40,420 bases of DNA from an uncultured Lachnospiraceae bacterium (GTDB lineage Bacteria; Bacillota; Clostridia; Lachnospirales; Lachnospiraceae): contig CANQVT010000023.1 in the NCBI GenBank assembly GCA_947627365.1, positions 1 through 40,420 of the forward strand, given 5' to 3'. A program made the translations under genes and the position numbers. Below, in pieces: positions 1 to 9,014 of the stretch. The number at the start of each line of letters is the position of its first letter. Within the stretch, counting starts at the first letter, position 1. The notes beneath the pieces were generated by a model. It did no database searches. It was not told the origin of the DNA and saw only the letters and a program-made list of their open reading frames with translations.

Positions 1-11
1 GGAGGGGTCGG

Positions 12-2351
12 ATGAAACAGCTCTTCATCGCGGAGAAGCCGAGCGTGGCGCAGGAGTTCGCGAAGGCGTTAAAAGAGAATATGAGACGCGGCGACGGGTA
101 CCTGGAGTCGGATTCCTATGTGGTGACCTGGTGCGTTGGCCATCTGGTGACGATGAGCTATCCGGAGGTCTACGATGAGAAGTACAAGCGCTGGAGTCTG
201 AGCACGCTGCCGTTTTTGCCGGAGAATTTCCTGTACGAGGTGATCCCGGCGGTGAAAAAGCAGTTCACGGTCGTCAGCGGCCTGCTGAACCGTGGGGACG
301 TCGATACGATCTATGTCTGCACAGATTCCGGGCGCGAGGGAGAATACATCTATCGCCTCGTGGAGCAGATGGCAGGCGTGAAGGGCAAGCAGCGAAAACG
401 CGTCTGGATCGATTCGCAGACAGAAGAGGAGATCCACCGCGGGATCGCGGAGGCGAAGGATCTGTCCTGCTACGACAATCTCTCCTCGGCTGCGTATTTG
501 CGCGCGAAGGAAGACTATCTGATGGGGATCAATTTTTCCCGTCTGCTGACGTTGAAGTACGGCAACGCGATCTCGAATTATCTGGGGACGAAATACGCGG
601 TGGTCTCGGTCGGCCGTGTGATGACCTGCGTGCTCGGCATGGTCGTGCGGCGTGAGCGGGAGATCCGACAGTTTGTGAAGACGCCGTTCTACCGGGTGCT
701 GCAGAGTGTGGAGCTTGAGGGCAGGACGCTCGAGGGCGAGTTCCGCGCCGTGGAGGGCTCGGATTACTATCTCTCGCCGAAGCTCTACAAGGAGAACGGC
801 TTCAAGGAGAGAAAGGACGCCGAGGAGCTGATCGCGCGGCTGCTCGGCGGTGTGCCACAGCCCGGACAGACAGTCGCCTCAGTTGCTTCAGAGCATGCTG
901 ACAGTTTTGCAGGGACAGATTCCAAGCCGAAGTTGCAAGGAGGTTTGGGAGGATCGGCCGGCCCGGGGACAGCGGTGACGACGATCGACTCCATCGAGAA
1001 GAAAAAGGAAAAGAAGAATCCGCCGCTTCTGTACAACCTCGCGGAGCTGCAGAACGAGTGCTCACGCATGTTCAAGATCAGCCCGGACGAGACGCTGCGG
1101 ATCGTGCAGGAATTATACGAGAAAAAGCTGGTAACGTACCCGAGGACGGACGCGAGAGTGCTCTCGAGCGCGGTGGCCAAGGAAATATACAAGAATATAT
1201 CCGGACTTCGAAAGTTCGGGCCGGCTGCGGAATTTGCGCAGGAGATATTGGAAAAGGGAACGTACAAGGGGATTGCGAAGACGCGTTACGTGAATGACAA
1301 GCAGATCACGGATCACTACGCGATCATTCCGACCGGGCAGGGGCTGAACGCGCTCGGCTCGCTCAAGGGGAACGCGTTCGGCGTGTACGCGGCGGTCGTG
1401 CGCCGGTTTTTGAGCATCTTCTATCCGGCGGCGGAATTTCAGAAGATCAGCATGGTCACCAGGATGGGGAAGGAGAAATTTTTCTTCGCGTTCAAGGTAC
1501 TGCTGGAGGAAGGCTATTTTAAGGTGGCCGGAAATCCGAATGAGAAGCGCGCGAGAAAGGCGCAGGCCGAGAGTGTGGACGGTGTGAGCGGCGCGCAGGG
1601 CCCGTCGCAGACGGTTGACGGATCAGATTTGCCTGATGGCGGACAGGAAGCCGGGGCGCTTTCCGACGCCGCGGACGCCGGATCCGCCGGCGGAGATTCA
1701 GAGGAGACGCAGCTCGGCACGGAATTTCTGGAGACGATGAAGCATCTGAGAAAAGGCATGGAGCTTCCGGTGCGGGCGCTTAAGCTCAAGGAGGGGGAGA
1801 CCTCCCCGCCGAAGCGCTACAATTCAGGTTCGATGATCCTGGCGATGGAGAACGCGGGGCAGCTCATCGAGGACGAGAAGCTGCGGGCGCAGATCAAGGG
1901 CTCGGGCATCGGCACGAGCGCGACGCGAGCCGAGATCCTGAAAAAGCTGATCGCAAACAAATATATTGCGCTGAACAAGAAGACGCAGATCCTCTCCCCG
2001 ACGCTTCAGGGCGAGATGATCTACGACGTCGTGTTTTATTCGATCCGTTCCCTGCTGAACCCGGAGCTGACGGCGAGCTGGGAGAAGGGGCTGACCTATG
2101 TGGCCGAGGGCACGATCACGGGCGACGAGTATATGACGAAGCTGGAGCATTTCATCCGCTCGCGCACAGAGGGCGTGCTGGGGCTGAACAATCAGTACGC
2201 GATGCGGCCGCTGTTCGACGAGGCGGCGAAGTATTACAGGCAAAGCAGTCCTGCGCGGACGGGAAAATACAGCCGGTCGGGAGGCACATCCCGAAGTAAG
2301 AAAAATACAGCGGACAAGGATACAAAGAGTACCGTCAGCACAGCAGAGTAG
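12..2351 (+). CDS. topB: DNA topoisomerase III-like type IA topoisomerase
   Basis: Type IA topoisomerase (779 aa), which passes one DNA strand through a transient single-strand break, relaxing negative supercoils and decatenating. An N-terminal TOPRIM domain opens with KQLFIAEKPSVAQEF. Its second acidic motif reads CTDSGREGE (D105 to E111), where most relatives have D-x-D. The catalytic tyrosine lies in LVTYPRTD (Y376). Family knowledge gives about 650 aa for E. coli TopB. The extra length here is two low-complexity Gly/Ser/Ala/Gln-rich inserts (about residues 278-325 and 518-575) and a Ser/Lys/Thr-rich tail. GGAGGGG at 1-7 sets the ATG start at 12; the promoter lies outside the window. The acyltransferase gene follows on the same strand, then a type II topoisomerase pair. 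Confidence 0.93.
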   Translation: MKQLFIAEKPSVAQEFAKALKENMRRGDGYLESDSYVVTWCVGHLVTMSYPEVYDEKYKRWSLSTLPFLPENFLYEVIPAVKKQFTVVSGLLNRGDVDTIYVCTDSGREGEYIYRLVEQMAGVKGKQRKRVWIDSQTEEEIHRGIAEAKDLSCYDNLSSAAYLRAKEDYLMGINFSRLLTLKYGNAISNYLGTKYAVVSVGRVMTCVLGMVVRREREIRQFVKTPFYRVLQSVELEGRTLEGEFRAVEGSDYYLSPKLYKENGFKERKDAEELIARLLGGVPQPGQTVASVASEHADSFAGTDSKPKLQGGLGGSAGPGTAVTTIDSIEKKKEKKNPPLLYNLAELQNECSRMFKISPDETLRIVQELYEKKLVTYPRTDARVLSSAVAKEIYKNISGLRKFGPAAEFAQEILEKGTYKGIAKTRYVNDKQITDHYAIIPTGQGLNALGSLKGNAFGVYAAVVRRFLSIFYPAAEFQKISMVTRMGKEKFFFAFKVLLEEGYFKVAGNPNEKRARKAQAESVDGVSGAQGPSQTVDGSDLPDGGQEAGALSDAADAGSAGGDSEETQLGTEFLETMKHLRKGMELPVRALKLKEGETSPPKRYNSGSMILAMENAGQLIEDEKLRAQIKGSGIGTSATRAEILKKLIANKYIALNKKTQILSPTLQGEMIYDVVFYSIRSLLNPELTASWEKGLTYVAEGTITGDEYMTKLEHFIRSRTEGVLGLNNQYAMRPLFDEAAKYYRQSSPARTGKYSRSGGTSRSKKNTADKDTKSTVSTAE

Positions 2352-2414
2352 AGATAATGTTGCGCCGGGGTGAAGAAGGTATGGAGAAAGAAGAGAGATA
2401 GGTGGGAGGCAGAG

Positions 2415-3080
2415 ATGGAGACTTGTAAGATAGAAAATCTATTCAATTTGAATGAGACAATCGCGGCGGAGCTGTTCAAGGGCGCGATCTACCCGTGGGC
2501 GGTGCTGCCGAAGATCGGCGCGTTCATCATTGAACTGGGTGCGACGCTTTCGCCGGACGAGTATGACCGCGTGGAGGAGAATGTCTGGATCGCGAAGTCG
2601 GCGAAGGTGGCGAAGACGGCCTCCATCACCGGCCCGGCGATCATCGGAAAGAACGCCGAGGTGCGACACTGCGCGTTCATCCGCGGCAACGCGATCGTCG
2701 GCGAGGGCGCCGTGGTCGGCAACTCCACGGAGTTGAAGAACGTGGTGCTGTTCAACAAGGTGCAGGTGCCGCATTACAACTATGTCGGGGATTCGATCCT
2801 CGGCTACAAGGCGCACATGGGCGCGGGCTCGATCACGTCCAACGTGAAGTCGGACAAGAAGCTTGTCGTTGTGAAGGACGGGAACGAGCGCATCGAGACG
2901 GGACTGAAAAAGTTTGGGGCGATGCTCGGGGACGAGGTTGAGGTCGGCTGCGGCTCGGTGCTGAACCCGGGGACGGTCGTCGGGCCGCGCACGAACATCT
3001 ATCCGCTGTCGTCCGTGCGCGAGGTGGTGCCGGCGGACTCGATTTACAAGAGGCGCGGGGAAGTGGCGGAGAAATTTTAA
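2415..3080 (+). CDS. Left-handed beta-helix acyltransferase, GlmU C-terminal-like
   Basis: A 221-residue protein with hexapeptide repeats typical of left-handed beta-helix acyltransferases: successive [IV]-G-x-x-[AV] turns such as GPAIIGKNAEV, GNAIVGEGAVV and GCGSVLNPGTVVGP. It resembles the C-terminal acetyltransferase half of GlmU, including a HYNYVGDSILG segment like the GlmU N-acetyl-site loop, but there is no N-terminal uridylyltransferase domain. The role is probably acyl transfer to a sugar or sugar nucleotide; the substrate is unknown. An upstream in-frame ATG at 2370 exists, but GGGAGG at 2404-2409 sits correctly for the ATG at 2415. The gene lies between topB and the type II topoisomerase genes on the same strand, with no functional link evident. 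Confidence 0.82.
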   Translation: METCKIENLFNLNETIAAELFKGAIYPWAVLPKIGAFIIELGATLSPDEYDRVEENVWIAKSAKVAKTASITGPAIIGKNAEVRHCAFIRGNAIVGEGAVVGNSTELKNVVLFNKVQVPHYNYVGDSILGYKAHMGAGSITSNVKSDKKLVVVKDGNERIETGLKKFGAMLGDEVEVGCGSVLNPGTVVGPRTNIYPLSSVREVVPADSIYKRRGEVAEKF

Positions 3081-3102
3081 TTTTTTGGAAGGGAAAAAGA
3101 GT

Positions 3103-5025
3103 ATGGCGAAGAGCAACACGTACGACGCGAGCAGCATTTCTGTGCTGGAGGGTCTTGAGGCGGTCAGAAAGCGCCCGGGCATGTACATCGGAAGCGTCTC
3201 GCGCAAGGGTTTGAATCATCTGATCTACGAGATCGTGGACAACGCAGTGGACGAGCATCTGGCCGGTTACTGTGACAGGATCGAGGTGTATCTGGAGAAG
3301 GACGGTTCGGCGACGGTCGAGGACAACGGCCGAGGCATTCCGGTCGGGATGCACGAGAAAGGCATGCCGGCGGAGAGGCTGGTTTTCACGACGCTGCATG
3401 CGGGCGGCAAATTTGACGACACGTCTTACAAGACGAGCGGCGGCCTGCACGGCGTGGGCTCCTCGGTCGTGAACGCGCTGTCGACCTGGCTGGACGTGCA
3501 GGTCATGCTGGGCGGCAAGATCCATCACGACCGCTACGAGCGCGGCGTTCCGGTGCAGGAGCTCGTGAACGGGCTGCTCCCGGTCATCGGGAAAACGCAG
3601 AAGACCGGCACGCGGGTCTGCTTCCTGCCGGATCCGGAGATCTTTGAGAAAACACGCTTCTCCGCGACGGAGCTGAAGAGCCGTCTGCACGAGACTGCCT
3701 ATCTGAATCCGCAGCTGACGATCTATTTTGAGGATCGTCGCGGGGAGAGCACAGAGCAGATCACCTTCCATGAGCCAGAGGGGATCGTCGGTTTTGTGCG
3801 TGAGCTGAACGAGACCTCTGAGGCCATCTGCGACCCGGTCTATTTCAAGGGCGAGGCGGACGGAATCCAGGTCGAGGTAGCGTTCCAGTACGTGAACGAG
3901 TTCCACGAGAACGTGCTGGGCTTCTGCAACAACATCTACAACGCCGAGGGCGGCATGCATCTGACCGGCTTCAAGACGACGTTCACGACGGTGCTGAACG
4001 CCTACGCGCGCCAGATCGGCGTTCTGAAGGAGAAAGATATCAATTTCACGGGCGCGGACATCCGCAACGGCATGACGGCCGTCGTGTCGATCAAGCATCC
4101 GGATCCCCGCTTTGAGGGACAGACGAAGACGAAACTCGACAACCAGGACGCGGCGCGCGCGGTCGGCAAGGTGACCGGCGAGGAGATCGTCCTGTACTTC
4201 GACAAGCACTTAGACGCGCTCAAGAGTATCCTCTCCTGTGCGGAGAAGGCGGCGAAGATTCGCAAGACAGAGGAGCGCGCGAAGACGAACCTGCTCTCAA
4301 AGCAGAAGTATTCGTTCGACAGCAACGGCAAGCTCGCGAACTGTGAGAGCCGCGACAGCAGCAAGTGCGAGATCTTTATCGTGGAGGGCGATTCGGCCGG
4401 CGGCTCCGCCAAGACGGCGCGCGACCGCAATTACCAGGCGATTCTGCCGATCCGCGGCAAGATCCTCAACGTGGAGAAGGCGAGCATTGACAAGGTGCTT
4501 GCGAACGCCGAGATCAAGACGATGATCAACGCATTCGGCTGCGGCTTCTCCGAGGGATACGGGAATGATTTCGATATCACGAAGCTGCGCTACGACAAGA
4601 TCGTCATTATGACGGACGCCGACGTCGACGGCGCGCACATCAGCACACTGCTTTTGACCTTGTTTTACCGTTTCATGCCGGAGCTGATCTACGAGGGGCA
4701 CGTCTATATCGCGATGCCGCCGCTGTACAAGGTGATTCCGGCGAAGGGCAAGGAACAGTACCTCTACGACGACAAGGCGCTCGAACAGTACCGGAAGACG
4801 CACAAGGGCTCCTTCACGCTTCAGCGCTACAAGGGACTTGGCGAAATGGACGCCCAGCAGCTCTGGGAGACAACGCTGAACCCGGAGACGCGCGTCATGC
4901 AGCGCGTGGAGATCGAGGACGCGCGCATCGCGTCTGGCATCACGCAGATGCTGATGGGGACGGAGGTGCCGCCGCGCAAGGCGTTCATCTATGAGCATGC
5001 GCAGGACGCGCTGCTGGATGTATAG
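3103..5025 (+). CDS. parE: Type IIA DNA topoisomerase subunit B (ParE/GyrB family)
   Basis: ATPase/TOPRIM subunit (640 aa) of a type II topoisomerase. The GHKL ATP site shows EIVDNAVDE (E43, N47), DNGRGIPVG and GGLHGVGSSVVNALS. The TOPRIM part shows EGDSAGGSAK, PIRGKILNVEKA and MTDADVDGAHIS, followed by RYKGLGEMD near the C terminus. Length fits Gram-positive GyrB/ParE (about 640). The ATG at 3103 follows GGAAGGGA by about 9 nt; the in-frame TTG at 3085 is not needed. The partner A subunit starts 79 bases downstream. No dnaA, recF or oriC context is present, so this is probably the second (topoisomerase IV-like) pair rather than gyrase, but sequence alone does not settle which. Confidence 0.88.
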   Translation: MAKSNTYDASSISVLEGLEAVRKRPGMYIGSVSRKGLNHLIYEIVDNAVDEHLAGYCDRIEVYLEKDGSATVEDNGRGIPVGMHEKGMPAERLVFTTLHAGGKFDDTSYKTSGGLHGVGSSVVNALSTWLDVQVMLGGKIHHDRYERGVPVQELVNGLLPVIGKTQKTGTRVCFLPDPEIFEKTRFSATELKSRLHETAYLNPQLTIYFEDRRGESTEQITFHEPEGIVGFVRELNETSEAICDPVYFKGEADGIQVEVAFQYVNEFHENVLGFCNNIYNAEGGMHLTGFKTTFTTVLNAYARQIGVLKEKDINFTGADIRNGMTAVVSIKHPDPRFEGQTKTKLDNQDAARAVGKVTGEEIVLYFDKHLDALKSILSCAEKAAKIRKTEERAKTNLLSKQKYSFDSNGKLANCESRDSSKCEIFIVEGDSAGGSAKTARDRNYQAILPIRGKILNVEKASIDKVLANAEIKTMINAFGCGFSEGYGNDFDITKLRYDKIVIMTDADVDGAHISTLLLTLFYRFMPELIYEGHVYIAMPPLYKVIPAKGKEQYLYDDKALEQYRKTHKGSFTLQRYKGLGEMDAQQLWETTLNPETRVMQRVEIEDARIASGITQMLMGTEVPPRKAFIYEHAQDALLDV

Positions 5026-5104
5026 ATGATACCAAATGAATTTTCTGCTGACTGAGGAAAGCGGCAGATTGTTTGCAGAATTGATATAATTGGGAGAAGA
5101 TGGA

Positions 5105-7342
5105 ATGGATGGACAAATAATCAGGGCAGAGTACTCGGATATCATGCAGAAATCATTCATCGACTACGCGATGAGCGTTATCATTTCGCGCGCGCTGCCG
5201 GATGTGAGGGACGGGCTGAAGCCGGTGCAAAGGCGGACGCTCTACGACATGTATGAGCTTGGGATCCGCTACGACAGGCCGTACAGAAAATGCGCGCGTA
5301 TCGTCGGCGACACGATGGGTAAGTTCCATCCGCACGGCGACAGCTCGATCTACGAGGCGCTCGTCGTGATGGCGCAGGATTTCAAGAAGGGTATGACGCT
5401 CGTAGACGGGCACGGCAATTTCGGCTCGATCGAGGGAGACGGGGCGGCCGCGATGCGCTACACGGAGGCGCGGCTGGAGAAGGTCACGCAGGACGCGTTC
5501 CTCGCCGATCTGGACAAAGACGTCGTGGACTTCGGCCCGAACTTCGACGAGACGGAGCGGGAGCCGCTGGTGCTGCCGGTGCGTATCCCGAACCTGCTTG
5601 TGAACGGGGCGGACGGCATCGCGGTCGGCATGGTGACTTCGATCCCGACACACAACCTGGCCGAGGTGATTGACGCGGTCAAGGCGATGATCCGCAACAA
5701 CCAGATCACGACCGAGGGACTGATGAAATACATTAAGGGCCCGGATTTCCCGACCGGCGGCATTATCGTGAACAAGGACGAGCTTCCGGCGATCTACGAG
5801 AGCGGCCAGGGCAAGATCCGCATCCGCGGGAAAGTGGAAATCGAGAAGGCGAAGGGCGGAAAGGAACGCCTCGTGATCACGGAGATCCCGTACACGATGA
5901 TCGGCGTGAACATCGGGAAGTTCCTGAATGATATTGCAACGCTGATCGAGACGAAGAAAACGACAGACATCGTCGATATCTCGAATCAGTCCTCGAAGGA
6001 AGGCATCCGCATCGTGCTGGAGCTTCGCAAGGGAGCGGACATCGAGCGGCTTCAGAATCTGCTCTACAAGAAAACGAAGCTGGAGGACACCTTTGGCGTG
6101 AACATGCTCGCGGTCGCGGACGGCAGACCGGAGACACTCGGGCTGCGGCAGATCCTCGAGTATCATGTGGATTTCCAGTTTGAGCTGGCGACGCGCAAGT
6201 ATCAGAATTTACTTGAGAAGGAAGAGAAAAAGAAGGAGATCCAGGAGGGACTGATCCGCGCCTGCGACGTGATCGATCTGATTATCGAGATTCTGCGCGG
6301 CAGCAAGAGTCGGGATCAGGTGAAGGCCTGCCTTGTGGAGGGCGTCACGGACGGCATCAAATTCAAGAGCGAGAGGTCGAAAAAGTTGGCGGCAAAGCTT
6401 CTGTTCACCGAGGCGCAGGCGAACGCGATCCTCGACATGCGCCTGTACCGCCTGATCGGCCTTGAGGTCGAGGTGCTGATGAAGGAGCACGAGACGACGC
6501 TTGCGAACATCGCGCGCTATCAGGACATCCTGAACAATTACGATTCGATGGCCGCGGTCATCATCAAGGAGCTGGATGCGTTTAAGCGGGAGTTCTGCAG
6601 GCCGAGGAGGACCGTGATCGAGAACGCGGAGGAGATCGTGCTCGAAGAGCAGAAGATCGAGGAGATGCCGGTCGTGTTCCTGATGGACCGCTTCGGCTAC
6701 GTGCGCACGATCGACGAGGCGACTTACGAGCGCAACAAGGATGCGGCGGACACGGAGCAGCGCTTCGTGATCCACTGTCTGAACACGGACCGTGTCTGCG
6801 TCTTCACGGACGCAGGGAAAGCGCACCTGCTCAAGGTGCTCGACGTGCCGTTCGGCAAGTTCCGGGACAAGGGAACGCCGGTCGACAATCTCTGCAATTA
6901 CGACAGCGCTGAGGAGAATTTCGTCTCGGTGATGGCGCTGAACGATATCAAGGACACGGTGCTCACCTTTGTCACAAAGCAGGCGATGGTGAAGCAGGTG
7001 GAGGGTTGCGAGTTCGACGTGGTGTCTAAGCGGACGATTGCGGCAACGAAGCTGCAGGATGGCGATGCCGTGCTCGAGGTGCACGCGGCCCACGAGCAGG
7101 CGCATCTGGTGCTGGCGACGAAGGCCGGCTATTTCCTGCGCTTCCCGGCAGCCGAGATCCCACTCAAGAAGAAGACAGCGATCGGCGTGCGCGGCATGAA
7201 GCTCGGCGCGGGCGACGAGCTCTCGGCGGTCTACTGGCTGGAGGGCGGGGAGTGCCCGGAGGTGACGTTCGCGGATAAGCCGGTGCACATCAACCGGCTT
7301 CGCATCGGTTCGCGCGACTCGAAGGGGACGAAGGCGCGCTGA
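5105..7342 (+). CDS. parC: Type IIA DNA topoisomerase subunit A (ParC/GyrA family)
   Basis: DNA breakage-reunion subunit (745 aa). The winged-helix region has the quinolone-pocket sequence HPHGDSSIYEAL and the catalytic tyrosine in AMRYTEARL (Y119), so the drug-pocket Ser and acidic residue are both of the susceptible type. The C-terminal third would be the beta-pinwheel DNA-wrapping domain. I see no GyrA box (Q-R-R-G-G-K-G-like), which argues for topoisomerase IV-like activity (decatenation and relaxation) rather than gyrase supercoiling. GGGAGAAGA at 5092-5100 precedes the chosen ATG at 5105; the in-frame TTG at 5090 would lie upstream of that site. It is presumably co-transcribed with the B subunit. 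It ends close to the oppositely oriented tRNA gene. Confidence 0.88.
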   Translation: MDGQIIRAEYSDIMQKSFIDYAMSVIISRALPDVRDGLKPVQRRTLYDMYELGIRYDRPYRKCARIVGDTMGKFHPHGDSSIYEALVVMAQDFKKGMTLVDGHGNFGSIEGDGAAAMRYTEARLEKVTQDAFLADLDKDVVDFGPNFDETEREPLVLPVRIPNLLVNGADGIAVGMVTSIPTHNLAEVIDAVKAMIRNNQITTEGLMKYIKGPDFPTGGIIVNKDELPAIYESGQGKIRIRGKVEIEKAKGGKERLVITEIPYTMIGVNIGKFLNDIATLIETKKTTDIVDISNQSSKEGIRIVLELRKGADIERLQNLLYKKTKLEDTFGVNMLAVADGRPETLGLRQILEYHVDFQFELATRKYQNLLEKEEKKKEIQEGLIRACDVIDLIIEILRGSKSRDQVKACLVEGVTDGIKFKSERSKKLAAKLLFTEAQANAILDMRLYRLIGLEVEVLMKEHETTLANIARYQDILNNYDSMAAVIIKELDAFKREFCRPRRTVIENAEEIVLEEQKIEEMPVVFLMDRFGYVRTIDEATYERNKDAADTEQRFVIHCLNTDRVCVFTDAGKAHLLKVLDVPFGKFRDKGTPVDNLCNYDSAEENFVSVMALNDIKDTVLTFVTKQAMVKQVEGCEFDVVSKRTIAATKLQDGDAVLEVHAAHEQAHLVLATKAGYFLRFPAAEIPLKKKTAIGVRGMKLGAGDELSAVYWLEGGECPEVTFADKPVHINRLRIGSRDSKGTKAR

Positions 7343-7359
7343 AAAAGAGCATAGAAAAA

Positions 7360-7430
7360 AGCGGATAACGGGAATCGAACCCGCCTATCCAGCTTGGGAA
7401 GCTGGTGTTCTACCAATGAACTATATCCGC
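7360..7430 (-). tRNA. tRNA-Gly (anticodon CCC)
   Basis: A full cloverleaf folds on the minus strand: acceptor GCGGATA/TATCCGC (7 bp), a short D arm with GTTC/GAAC, anticodon arm CCAGC-TTCCCAA-GCTGG, a 4-nt variable loop, and T arm GCGGG-TTCGATT-CCCGT. The anticodon is CCC, reading the glycine codon GGG. The discriminator is U73, as usual for bacterial tRNA-Gly. CCA is not encoded. A run of T residues follows directly on the minus strand (plus 7355-7360) and may help end transcription. Confidence 0.96.
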
Positions 7431-7438
7431 ATATCAGC

Positions 7439-7467
7439 ATTATACAACAGGAAATTCGGATTGACAA
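7439..7467 (-). promoter_or_regulatory. Promoter for tRNA-Gly
   Basis: Reading the minus strand, TTGTCA (7467-7462) and TATAAT (7444-7439) are separated by 17 bases, and the -10 ends 8 bases before the tRNA 5' end. This is close to the sigma-A consensus and correctly placed. The -35 overlaps a plus-strand TTGACA at 7461-7466, which could serve the kinase gene, although the matching plus-strand -10 (TTTTAT near 7484) is poor. Confidence 0.7.
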
Positions 7468-7558
7468 GAATTTTTTATTGATCTTTTATTACTGAAGAAT
7501 TTCGACTATTACTGCGTCGGGGAAGAGGAGTAGTACTGAAGATTGTGGAGGTATTGGC

Positions 7559-8890
7559 TTGAATCCGATAAATGCATTGATCACAAATGTCGTCAATAAT
7601 CTTTTTCACATTATCTGGTTCTGCAATCTTGTCCCGGAGACGAAGTACGGAAAGAAAAAAACAGCGCTGATCGTGACCGGGACCGTTGCGGTGTATCAGC
7701 TTCTGGCACTGGCGGGTTATTACCTGTACACTACGCAGGATCCGGCCCGCGATCTTCCGGAGACAATGGTCGCGTATCGCGCCGGGTACCTGCTGGCCGT
7801 CGTCCTTCTGGGCATCATGTTCTATTTTTGGGTATCAAAGCTTGACGTGGTCAAATCTCTGTTCATCATTGCGGCCTACTACAGTCTCTGGACGCTGATC
7901 TACCTTCTGGTCTCGACTGTGACAGGCTTGCATTTCGGCGGCGGAAATCTGTGGATGTGGAGCCTGCGCGCAGCGCTGAACCTGGCGTTCCTGATTCCCT
8001 ACCGGCTTTTCTTCCGGGAGCGCTTCTATCGGATGTGCAAAGGGTTCAGGAGCGGAAAAGGGCTGATCACCGCGCTGGCGATTTTTGCGTTTTTCAATAT
8101 GAGCCTTTTGCTGTTTTACTATGATGTGATGGGCGGCTATGATCCGGTTTACCTTTTTATGCTGATTTCTTTCTACTGTTTCATGGTCGTGGTCTATGTG
8201 CTGATCTTTCGCTACATCGCCCAGTCGGACAACGAGCAGCGGCTGCGCCAGATGAAATCCCACGAGGAGCTCCTTCAGGAGCAGATGGATTCGTACGCGA
8301 AGCTTGCGGAGAATGTCAGACAGACACGGCACGACTTCCGGCATCACAACACTGTGGTCATGGAGTACGCGAAGAAAGGGGACTGCCAGGGCATTCTGGA
8401 CTATCTGCAGGAGTACGAGGAGCAGGAAACCGAAAAGTACGCTGTCACTTTCACCAGCAATCACATTGTCGATACCGTTCTGTCGGCCTATGCAGACAAA
8501 TGCCGGAAGAGTGGAATCGCGTTCCGCACGGACATCCGCCTCGACGAGACGCCGGGGATCCTGGACTACGATCTGGTGACCATCCTCGCCAATATCCTGG
8601 AAAATGCGGTGAACGGCTGTGTGGATGCGGCGCAGGAACGCCTGGTGGAGGTGCAGATCCGACAGAAGCGGAACAAACTGATCCTGGTGTGCAGGAATAC
8701 CTGCGCGGAGCATGTTCTGTTTGAGGACGGCGTCCCGAAGAGCGCCGACCACGAGGGCGAGGGCGTGGGTGTGGACAGTGTCCTGAGCGCGGCCTCCAGA
8801 TACGGAGGCAATGTAGATTTCTCCGCGGAGAACGGCGTCTTCACCTGCCGCGTGATCCTCAACGACAGGGTGACTGGCAAGGCGTCGTAA
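7559..8890 (+). CDS. GHKL-type membrane sensor histidine kinase, AgrC-like
   Basis: A 443-residue protein with about six hydrophobic membrane segments in its first 220 residues, a coiled linker (SDNEQRLRQMKSHEELLQEQ), then an AgrC-like phosphoacceptor motif RHDFRHH (H258). A GHKL ATPase domain follows, with an N box ILANILENAVNGC and a Gly-rich loop GEGVGVDSVLSAA. In this family (HATPase_c_5 type, as in AgrC) the membrane part usually senses a peptide and the kinase phosphorylates a LytTR response regulator. No regulator or signal peptide gene is visible nearby, so this is an orphan kinase here. The TTG start at 7559 is chosen because GGAGG (7547-7551) precedes it by 7 nt. Confidence 0.85.
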   Translation: MNPINALITNVVNNLFHIIWFCNLVPETKYGKKKTALIVTGTVAVYQLLALAGYYLYTTQDPARDLPETMVAYRAGYLLAVVLLGIMFYFWVSKLDVVKSLFIIAAYYSLWTLIYLLVSTVTGLHFGGGNLWMWSLRAALNLAFLIPYRLFFRERFYRMCKGFRSGKGLITALAIFAFFNMSLLLFYYDVMGGYDPVYLFMLISFYCFMVVVYVLIFRYIAQSDNEQRLRQMKSHEELLQEQMDSYAKLAENVRQTRHDFRHHNTVVMEYAKKGDCQGILDYLQEYEEQETEKYAVTFTSNHIVDTVLSAYADKCRKSGIAFRTDIRLDETPGILDYDLVTILANILENAVNGCVDAAQERLVEVQIRQKRNKLILVCRNTCAEHVLFEDGVPKSADHEGEGVGVDSVLSAASRYGGNVDFSAENGVFTCRVILNDRVTGKAS

Positions 8891-8978
8891 CCACTGTAAT
8901 GTGAGCGGGGAAAAGTGAGTACAGGGCAGGATTTGTGCATTTGGTCAGGAGGGTTGAATATTTGGTGCTTTTTCTCTC

Positions 8979-9008
8979 TTGCGAAAGGCGAAGGTTTCAT
9001 GGTATACT
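8979..9008 (+). promoter_or_regulatory. Putative promoter for the two-domain exported protein
   Basis: TTGCGA (8979-8984), an 18-base spacer and TATACT (9003-9008). The predicted transcript would begin near 9015, at or near the 5' side of a perfect 14-bp inverted repeat, about 73 nt before the ATG at 9088. Confidence 0.5.
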
Positions 9009-9014
9009 TCCAGA

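Noticed and set aside
5082-5090. Extended -10 TGATATAAT before parC
   Set aside because: A start about 7 bases downstream would remove most of the parC ribosome binding site at 5092-5100, and no -35 is present.
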